A DNA stretch of 64,000 nt from Anadara kagoshimensis (lineage: Eukaryota > Mollusca > Bivalvia > Arcoida > Arcidae), in the NCBI GenBank assembly GCA_021292105.1, contig CM037864.1, positions 46,884,094 to 46,948,093 of the forward strand. Direction: 5' to 3'. The notes below the pieces were generated by a model that saw nothing but the letters and a program-made list of their open reading frames with translations, ran no database searches and was not told where the DNA came from. Below, in pieces: positions 57,239 to 64,000 of the stretch; the first letter of the stretch is position 1, and every line of letters begins with the position of its first letter. A program made the position numbers and the translations under genes.

Positions 57239-58241
57239 TTATTCTTTGTTATTTACAATGTCATATTCACTATCCATATTAAGCGTATGATCATATGTGT
57301 CGTCTTGTGTGTCCTTATGTTTGTTATGTTCCATTATATCATAGGTTTCATCAATGTTAACACCATCTTGTTTTCCAATTTGTGTATGAGAATAGAAATT
57401 CTGTGTCTCATCATCATCATCAGACTGATGTTCGTCCCTGTTTGTTTTATTGTATAGTTCTTCGTCTGTGTTGTTCAGGAAACTTGTTTCTTTTTCACTG
57501 CCATTCGGCTTATCATAAATAGTTCCATTCGTACCCTCAGTATTCGCTTCCAAGTTTGTGGCTTGACTATATAAATTGTTCTGACTGTGTTGGAGGTTTG
57601 TTTCCGTTTCAGATTTAATACCATTATCTGTGAAAATAAAATCAGTATATACATGTATGTGATAGGTTTTATTACCGGAATAAGAATTGGCAAGAACCCC
57701 CTTTAGATGACTTAAAATAAAACAATTTACCAGTACCTCCCGTCAACTATCTCGTACTGATTCGAACCTTTGGTTAAATCTGTATATCGATTAACTGTTA
57801 AAACTTAAGTATGCCTGATTTATCTTGAACTTTATGTTTATCTTTTATAAACCAACTAATGTCGTTAACAGATATAAATCTCGGGGACTCCCTGGATGAA
57901 ACAGATTAAAAGATCACACAAATCAACCTTGGCATCCAAGACGGCCTTTTGAAATTTCTATTCGTTCCAGTCAGAAAAAGGCATACCAATCCATGTGAAA
58001 CCACAATCCCAAAGCAAAGTGAAAACTTTGAAGCTAATTACTTGAAAATCGACCAGGAAAGTGAGGCCGGGTTGATACCGGGAGCCCTCTCCGTTTATTG
58101 TCTACGAATAAAGATCGATCTTTTGAAAGCTTTAGTCGATGGGAGGCATTATACCGTATTAAACAGTTAGGGGTTTGGTACGTACCGTGTTTATTGGTTA
58201 GGTTGTACATGGGATTGTTAACACTTTGCGTCATTTTCTTT
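57239..58241 (-). CDS. Receptor B cytoplasmic tail exons with NPMY and repeated Tyr motifs
   Basis: Exon 58241-58186 reads KKMTQSVNNPMYNLTNKH and so contains an NPxY motif (PTB-domain docking type), which CED-1/Draper-class receptors use in known species. Exon 57627-57239 is rich in Asn, Asp and Glu and holds further tyrosines: YSQA, YDKP, YNKT, YSHT, YDIM, YDHT and YDIV. The last block, DETYDIMEHN and then DDTYDHT, is shared with receptor A. It lacks the 9-residue tandem repeat of receptor A. The stop is at 57241-57239. Confidence 0.86.
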
Positions 58242-60683
58242 CTACAAAAGAAACAACATCTATTTAACGAATAAATTCTGAAATATTGAAATAAGTGTTA
58301 ACTAGAATTTTACGTTATATAATTTTATATGGTACACATACATGTGCTTTCCTTTTAAATCTCCGAATTGAAGTCTTTTCAGTGTGAGGTGAGGTAAATA
58401 TCAATATAAATAATTATCAAGAACACTAGACAAGAAAATATAAACTCCTATCGAAACAACTAATTACAAATTTGCCTACTTTGGAGGGCACTGTGATAAA
58501 TGTCCAGTATCGTGATTTTAGTACTATATATTAGAGGGTCCTCAGTCATCCCATATTCTTTACACAATGGTTCACACAACACACACCTGATTTAATTATC
58601 CAATATTTACCCACCTTCTTATGCGACAGAATATACCGGTAACAACTAAAACCAACACAAAGATCACCACAGCTGCAATAATCACACCTATAATTACGGA
58701 TTGTGTCCCTTTATCATATACATTGCTCCCTTTATCATCACCGTTTGATTGCCCTTTAGGATTAGATACAGCTGAAACAAGAAGAATGATTATCAAAAAC
58801 AAACATACTTATCCATTTCCGAATCACAATCCAGAAGCAAAGTAAAAACTTTGGAACTGACAAGTTAGGTTAGACACGTGAACTTCCACCAGGGAAGTGA
58901 GGCCGGGTGCTCCGGAAGGGTAAGCACCTCCTGTTTAGCTAGCTACACCCGCCACGTGTGTAATCAAAATTGTGTGAAAGGAACATGGAACTATGAGACG
59001 TCAAATATATCCAAGGCAATCCTGGACACAGAGACATCAAACTTATCAACAATACTGTGATGACGGCCATAAAACTTTTTGAGGGCCTTGATAAGCCTAG
59101 GCTTGCAATATCCCTGAGTCAACAATTTATTTGCAAGCAGCCTACTTCGTTGTACAAAGTCCCCGTAGTGGGAACAAGCTCTACCATAGCGTAATAATTG
59201 GGAAACAAATACACCATAAGCAGGAGAAGCAGGTATATTGCTGCATAAAAAAGGAAAGTTGACAATAGAAAAATTGAAGTCATCACGTTTGTCATAAAGT
59301 TTCAAATGTAGCCTTTCCTGTGCGTCATATTTGAGGTATAAGTCTAAATATGAAGCAGAACTTGAGGAATCAGTCGTGTCTTTTATTTCAAGCTCACTAG
59401 GATAGATGACATTTACATAGTCTCCAAATTTAGGATTGTTAAGAGACAGAACGTCATCTATATATCTGTATGTTGAGTTGAATGATTTGGCGACAGTTTT
59501 TTCTCCAGATTTAACAATTATGTTAGATCATGTCCAATTGATATCTTGGATAAAAAGCTAACGTATTAGTCAAGTTTAATCCAACTTGACTATTTAAAAA
59601 AACATTTATTTTTATCCTTTCCCTTTTCGAGATAATAATTATCGGTCTCAATTCTCCAATTTAGTTGAAGTTCATATTTTTAACCTAATTTGCCAGCTTC
59701 AATGTTTTTACTTTGCTTTGGGATTGTGGTTTGGACATGGATTGGTATGTTTGTTTTTGGATTATGATGAAATTAATCTACAATTTATGTATATAAGTGA
59801 CATCATGTGTAATAATTCATATGTACAAATTCGTACACGTTCCCCTAAATTGCACACTGGTCTATACGAGTTTATTTTAAATTCGATTTAAGCCAAATAG
59901 ATAATTTAATATGAACATTTTATGTTTGTTTATTTCTTATTTCCTTGATGGTTCGCTTGATGTCGCTTTATTTCTTTGGAGGCTTCGTTTGATGTCGCCT
60001 TATTTCGTTGGCGGTTCGTGTGATGTCGTCTTATTTCATTTTTCATTCGTGTGAAGTCGTCTTATTTCGTTGGCCGTTCGTTTGATGTCGCCTTATTTCG
60101 TTGGAAGTTCGTTTGATGTAGTATTTCTGTTCGTTTTTTGCTATTGTCTTGTCATGATTTAAATGTGCCCTATGTATATTATCAAGTACATGTTACTTAG
60201 CTGTTATTTTTACATTCACGTTTGTGACCTGAGTACTAAAAATAAATCTATACCTGCTCTTTTACTAGTTCTGCAATTCTGTCCGTTGTAGCCAGGTTTA
60301 CATACACAGCTGTTGTTGGTAGGAACACACAATTGATCTCCATCAAATCTACATGCGCACAAGTCCAATATATTTGCTAAAACATGCAAATATTATAAAT
60401 CCATAATTATAAAATCACTAAAGACAGTTTTGAGGTTTTGTGTTTTTGATATGGAAATGCACCCCATACAAAATTTAGATTTTTGGCATAAAGAAAGATT
60501 AAGTAATCATCCAGCGATCTATTACTACTTCTTTTCAAAACGCTTTAGTCTTGCTTGGTAAGCAAACTACTTTTCAAAGGTTATTATGTCTTTGTCTGCA
60601 GTTCATTTAATAGATTCAAAATGATCGCCTCAATCCATTTTGAATGCTTTAATAGTTGCATGGTAATTGTTCATTTCGATAGT

Positions 60684-60743
<60 letters not shown>

Positions 60744-60813
60744 TTGCCGCGAAACAGCTTAAATCAATTGTAGCGTGCATGGTAAGATTGATTTCAATAT
60801 TTTGTTGAAAAAT

Positions 60814-60866
<53 letters not shown>

Positions 60867-62430
60867 CCATCAGCCAGCTTATATCGTTGATAGTGTGAAG
60901 TGTGGGTTTGGTTACATTGCTTTTCGTCCAATACTTTGTTAGGACACGTACAATTCTTGTCTTCACAATTGGTAGTACCCTCTTTGTTACAAAAGCACTC
61001 TGAAAATACAGTGTTACATCTAAACCTGACCTTTTATCATTTATAACTAATTCACTTTAAATTCACGAATTTCGCAAAATTTGTCTGTATTGTGTTGTGT
61101 TATATTAAAAATGCAAAAATCAACAATGAGGGTTACGGGACATAGGTGTAAAATATTTACATACAAAAACATGTAGTCTATCCGTTCATTACCGTACTAT
61201 AGACTATAGTAACTGTTTTTTTTGTTCGTATGAGGGCAATTTGGCGATAACTCGTGATCACACCCCATATTGAACTTGGAGTTTACAATTTAAAATTAAA
61301 AAAATAAATAATCGCAAATGAAATAAAAACAACAAAGAACTCGCACTTTTGAAAATTGTAAACAGCAAACGTAACTGAATCTACAAGATAAGTCAACTGA
61401 ATAGAATAAAATGAATAAATGTGTCCTTACTGCTCATGCATTGTCCATTGACTGGGTTACAATATTCATTTTCTGTACTACAGTTACATAAAGCCTGACA
61501 TCCTTCACCATACCGCCCATGTGTACAATCTATAAAATGAAATAATTTTAATTTACTTGTTTAATGTAGTTTTAACTACTGTCCACATTTAGGGTCTTTG
61601 TACCACAAAACACCATACCAGGCATCATGGTAAACATGGCTATAAGCGTATTGCAATGCAACTTCACACACAGGCTTTTGAATGTTCGACTTATTAAAAC
61701 TTCACTACCTTAATGTAAAATTCCATTCCATACATTCAATACATTCATTCTTATGACACCAAGGTGACCATGATAGGTTTGCGGTTACTTCCCTTTTTGT
61801 TTTATGTCACATGTTGCATCGCAAATTGTAGTGTTTTCAATGGTTGATCTAAATCACAGATCCCGTCAATTGTATTAGTTCAGAAACAACCGGTATATGT
61901 ATGGTTTGACCTCAAAAATAAATTTTAGAAATAAAATTCAAAATAGATATTTTAGTTATATGTTTTTTCTTATTTCAAACTGAATATATACAAAATATCC
62001 TGATGCTTATTGCAAGTCTATGCTTATCAATGCCCTGAGAGTTTTACAGCCATCGTCACAATATTGTTGATAAGTATGATGCCTCACTCTCTATCAATAT
62101 TATTCTGGATATGTATGACGTTCCGTGTTTCTTCTGCCTTATAATTCCAACAAAATATATATCTTGAGTGGTACCGTATACTTTTGAATTGTTCCATTAT
62201 CTGCAACAAACTCTCTATGAAAATCAGATAAAGTAAAAGCCGTTTCTGAGCGTTTGATTTTCTTTTGGTAAGAGAGATAAATCATGTAAAACAAATTTGC
62301 TCATTCTTTAATTGGAGGTTGGTCCCCTACAATTGTATTGTTTTTTAAAATCATTTATTAAATGGGAGACTTATCGTGCCTTTTAACAATAAACCACTCT
62401 TTAATATAAATAACAAAATAAATAACAAAA

Positions 62431-62469
<39 letters not shown>

Positions 62470-62697
62470 GATCGATCGCGATGACAGAAAAGGCGTTCCG
62501 GGAAAAGCGCTATTTACTACTCTCAAGATCACAAAGGCGACAAAAACAATTATGTTACTTACAGCGGTAACAATAAGGCCCGGATCTTCCAGGTAAACAC
62601 TCACAGGTACCATTCTCAGGATTGCAATATCTGGTTCCATTCAGATGACAATGACAATCGTGTTTACAATCAGGTCCGAAAGTGTTGTTTCTACAAA
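57239..62697 (-). CDS. EGF-like receptor B (MEGF10/Draper-like), 3' part; 5' exons beyond the window
   Basis: Seven exons on the minus strand: 62697-62563, 61529-61431, 60999-60868, 60376-60254, 58771-58615, 58241-58186 and 57627-57239. All junctions are GT-AG with agreeing phases; after the two bases that complete the incoming phase-1 codon, 1089 nt give 362 residues plus stop. Order: four EGF or half-EGF modules, stalk, transmembrane helix, tyrosine-rich tail. Every exon has a counterpart of similar length and content in receptor A, in the same order, so the two are tandem duplicates. The signal peptide, EMI domain and first EGF exons are expected upstream, past 64000. Expected role as for receptor A: a phagocytic or adhesion receptor at the cell surface. 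Confidence 0.87.
57935..58095 (-). mobile_element. Retroelement 3' tail fragment in receptor B intron
   Basis: CATACCAATCCATGTGAAAC, CAATCCCAAAGCAAAGTGAA and AGTGAGGCCGGGT match the shared tail of the YIDD family. Confidence 0.6.
58615..58771 (-). CDS. Receptor B stalk and transmembrane exon
   Basis: A short polar stalk (SNPKGQSNGDDKG) leads into a long hydrophobic helix beginning VIIGVIIAAVVIFVLV and then CRIRR. The donor is best placed at AAGAAG|GTGGGT, which joins Arg to the Lys-Lys of the next exon and completes a basic stop-transfer. A near-identical stretch of this exon occurs in the opposite orientation at about 63069-63120. Confidence 0.86.
58795..59527 (-). mobile_element. Truncated YIDD-type reverse-transcriptase element, 3' end
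   Basis: An open frame of 178 codons runs from 59527 to a stop at 58991 (minus strand) with no start. It contains YRYIDDVLSLNN, the reverse-transcriptase active-site motif, then VIYPSELEIKD, SASYLDLYL, KLYDKRDDFNF, PAYGVFVSQLLRYGRAC and LIKALKKFYGRHHSIVD. About 195 bp of non-coding tail follow to about 58795. The 5' part is missing. Ten or so shorter copies of its 3' end are scattered in the window. The exact clade of retroelement was not decided. Confidence 0.82.
59640..59765 (+). mobile_element. Retroelement 3' tail fragment, opposite orientation
   Basis: TTGAAGTTCATATTTTTAAC, TTTGCTTTGGGATTGTGGTT and GACATGGATTGGTATGTTTG match the common tail. It sits about 110 bp from the minus-strand copy, giving a head-to-head pair. 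Confidence 0.65.
60254..62697 (-). CDS. Receptor B ectodomain exons: EGF-like modules
   Basis: Exon 62697-62563 reads CRNNTFGPDC...CLPGRSGPYC. Exon 61529-61431 reads DCTHGRYGEGC and ends AGCA|GTAAGG. Exon 60999-60868 reads CFCNKEGTTNCEDKNCTC and then QCNQTH. Exon 60376-60254 reads DLCACRFDGDQLC...CKPGYNGQNC. All are phase 1-1. The 132-nt exon is flanked on its intron side by a CT-dinucleotide run starting about six bases after the donor. Confidence 0.86.
60688..60866. repeat. Two (GA)n runs beside a receptor B splice donor
   Basis: GA runs at about 60688-60734 (followed by nine G) and 60817-60862. On the gene strand the second is a CT run that starts about 6 nt after the donor at 60867. Confidence 0.94.
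61996..62130 (+). mobile_element. YIDD-family retroelement coding-end fragment
   Basis: CTTATTGCAAGTCTATGCTT, ATCAATGCCCTGAGAGTTTT and GTTGATAAGTATGATGCCTC match the LIKALKKFYGRHH-encoding end in diverged form. Confidence 0.6.
62405..62470. repeat. (AAAT)n microsatellite
   Basis: AAAT/AATA units, about 14 copies, in a receptor B intron. Confidence 0.93.
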
Positions 62698-63068
62698 CTT
62701 ATAAAAATGATACTTATTACACATGTGACAAAGATATAATTACATTTGTGATGTTTTTTTTAACTTTTAATGTAATTAAACTCAGTTTGAAACCAAATGG
62801 TAATTATAGGGGCTAATTGAACGTCAATCGTCTTTTTTTTAATTTCCACACGCGTGGCATCATTAATTGGCTGTTCTAGCGATTGGGAATGTAACTTGTA
62901 CATAACGGTGTTTTGACGTTATTTCATGATTAAATACAAAACAAGATTTTCAAAAAATGAAAAATGTAAATTTAACCATTTAACTTGAAATGGTGATTAT
63001 AGTGCTATAACTTCTATTTCCTTTCATCGCATACTATCACAACATAGATATGTTAGCGCAGGTTAATT
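62698..63068. other. Receptor B intron or upstream sequence, no exon seen
   Basis: AT-rich; the next upstream receptor B exon was not found before the window edge. Confidence 0.45.
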
Positions 63069-63120
63069 AGTAATTATAGGTGTGATTATTGCAGCTGTGA
63101 TGATCTTTTTATGGGTTTTA
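63069..63120 (+). pseudogene. Stray inverted copy of the receptor B transmembrane segment
   Basis: GTAATTATAGGTGTGATTAT and what follows encodes VIIGVIIAAVMIF, the same as the receptor B transmembrane exon (VIIGVIIAAVVIF) but on the opposite strand. The first 30 bases are identical. No matching stalk, acceptor or donor was recognised, so it is more likely a displaced exon fragment than a used exon. Confidence 0.75.
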
Positions 63121-63591
63121 TTCTTTGACCATCAATGAAAGTTAAAGCACTATTAACATGTTTAAGTATTATAACGTGATAATTTTACGTCGATCTCTTT
63201 TTTCAACTGTAAACATAAACGGAAATACATTGTAGTGTAGGTATTTTTTTAAAATGTAAAACGTTTATTAACAGAGATATAAGTAATAGCGAAATTATTC
63301 AATGAGAAACAGGATTTTTTTTATTCGCCTGGAACATATTCCTTGTAGACCGAATCATGGTGGGGTTTTGGTAGAAATTTTATAAACAGTTTAAGTTACG
63401 AGAAGGGAGGTAAATCTAACAGATAGCAAAGTAGAGAAGTGTCGTGTTAAAATACTGTGCAGTATATACAATAAAATAAAATAACAGTTACACAGTTACA
63501 CAGTTACCTAATTAGCAGGATCGACAGTGAATCTCGTTTTAGCTTTGAAAAAAACCCACAACATTTTTTGTAACAAGAATAGAATTCTTGG

Positions 63592-63957
63592 GTCCCCCGC
63601 CGGTCAAGCAGTATACTGGTATACTGTATATAAAATTGCAATATGTTCAAATATTCAGGGCTGTTCCAGATTTAAATGTGTGGGGAGGTCGGGAGGAACA
63701 TTTTTTACCCCCACCACGGAGTCATTATTGTGGTCAAAGTCCCATAGCTCCAACAAAAAATATCGACCAAGGCTGATTTTCGAACTTGACCAAGATATTA
63801 GTGGTATAAACATTTGGTATAAATTTAATGGAAATCCGTCAAAATTTGTAGGCATGAGAGCGCTTACAAAGTCAAGTTTGACGGACGGACGCACGGACAC
63901 ACGGACGGGCGGACGCCCGGCATTTCTATGTCCCCGCTCCGCGTTGCGGCGGGGGAC
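63592..63957. mobile_element. Inverted-repeat-ended element, 366 bp
   Basis: GTCCCCCGCCG at 63592 mirrors CGGCGGGGGAC ending 63957. The interior has CACGGACACACGGACGGGCG near the right end. The overlapping frames on both strands carry no recognised domain. Confidence 0.68.
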
Positions 63958-64000
63958 AAAAATACGTCAAAAATGTAGAAATGAAAGCACTTTCTAGGTC

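Noticed and set aside
57116-57457. 113-residue plus-strand frame
   Set aside because: Antisense to the receptor B tail exon and its flank.
63527-63997. 156-residue plus-strand frame at the right edge
   Set aside because: It spans the inverted-repeat element at 63592-63957 and the sequence around it; no domain recognised.

Overview
The window is AT-rich animal nuclear DNA: small exons with GT-AG (one GC-AG) introns, many microsatellites, tandem arrays, tRNA-derived SINEs, MITEs and decayed transposons. The coding families and the look of the repeats suggest a mollusc, most likely a bivalve. This is an inference from sequence style; no database was searched.

Three protein-coding genes can be assembled by eye. 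(1) On the + strand (17144-26300) lies a TRAF6-type E3 ubiquitin ligase with a RING finger, TRAF zinc fingers and a MATH domain. Its large penultimate exon carries three one-base frame breaks, all at homopolymers. (2) On the - strand (50308 down to 30354) lies a complete receptor gene of 13 exons whose splice phases all agree and sum to exactly 1884 nt (627 aa plus stop). It encodes a signal peptide, an EMI domain, EGF-like modules, one transmembrane helix and a tyrosine-rich tail with a 9-residue tandem repeat. The architecture is that of MEGF10/Draper/CED-1 engulfment receptors. (3) On the - strand (62697 down to 57239) lies the 3' part of a tandem paralogue with matching exon lengths. Its tail keeps an NPMY motif where the first receptor has DPVF. 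Its 5' exons lie beyond the right edge.

Layout: 1-17.1 kb is intergenic (CCAT microsatellite, a 100-bp tandem array, a hAT remnant, two copies of a hairpin-ended interspersed repeat, tRNA-derived SINEs, a MITE and a second 100-bp array). 17.1-26.4 kb is TRAF6. 26.4-30.3 kb is intergenic (SINE with a target-site duplication, mariner remnant, reverse-transcriptase fragment). 30.3-50.3 kb is receptor A. One of its introns holds a tyrosine-recombinase insert flanked by a 33-bp direct repeat and a 4.0-kb element with 310-bp inverted repeats carrying 12 mirrored copies of a CCGATAATGT motif. 50.3-57.2 kb is intergenic and includes an array rich in TTACGTCA-like sites just upstream of receptor A. 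57.2-62.7 kb is receptor B. 62.7-64 kb holds an inverted stray copy of a receptor transmembrane segment and an inverted-repeat element.

TRAF6 is a central adaptor of Toll/IL-1 receptor to NF-kB signalling, and the MEGF10/Draper class recognises particles and dying cells, so the genes read as innate-immunity or phagocytosis genes. Nothing in the sequence shows that they act together.
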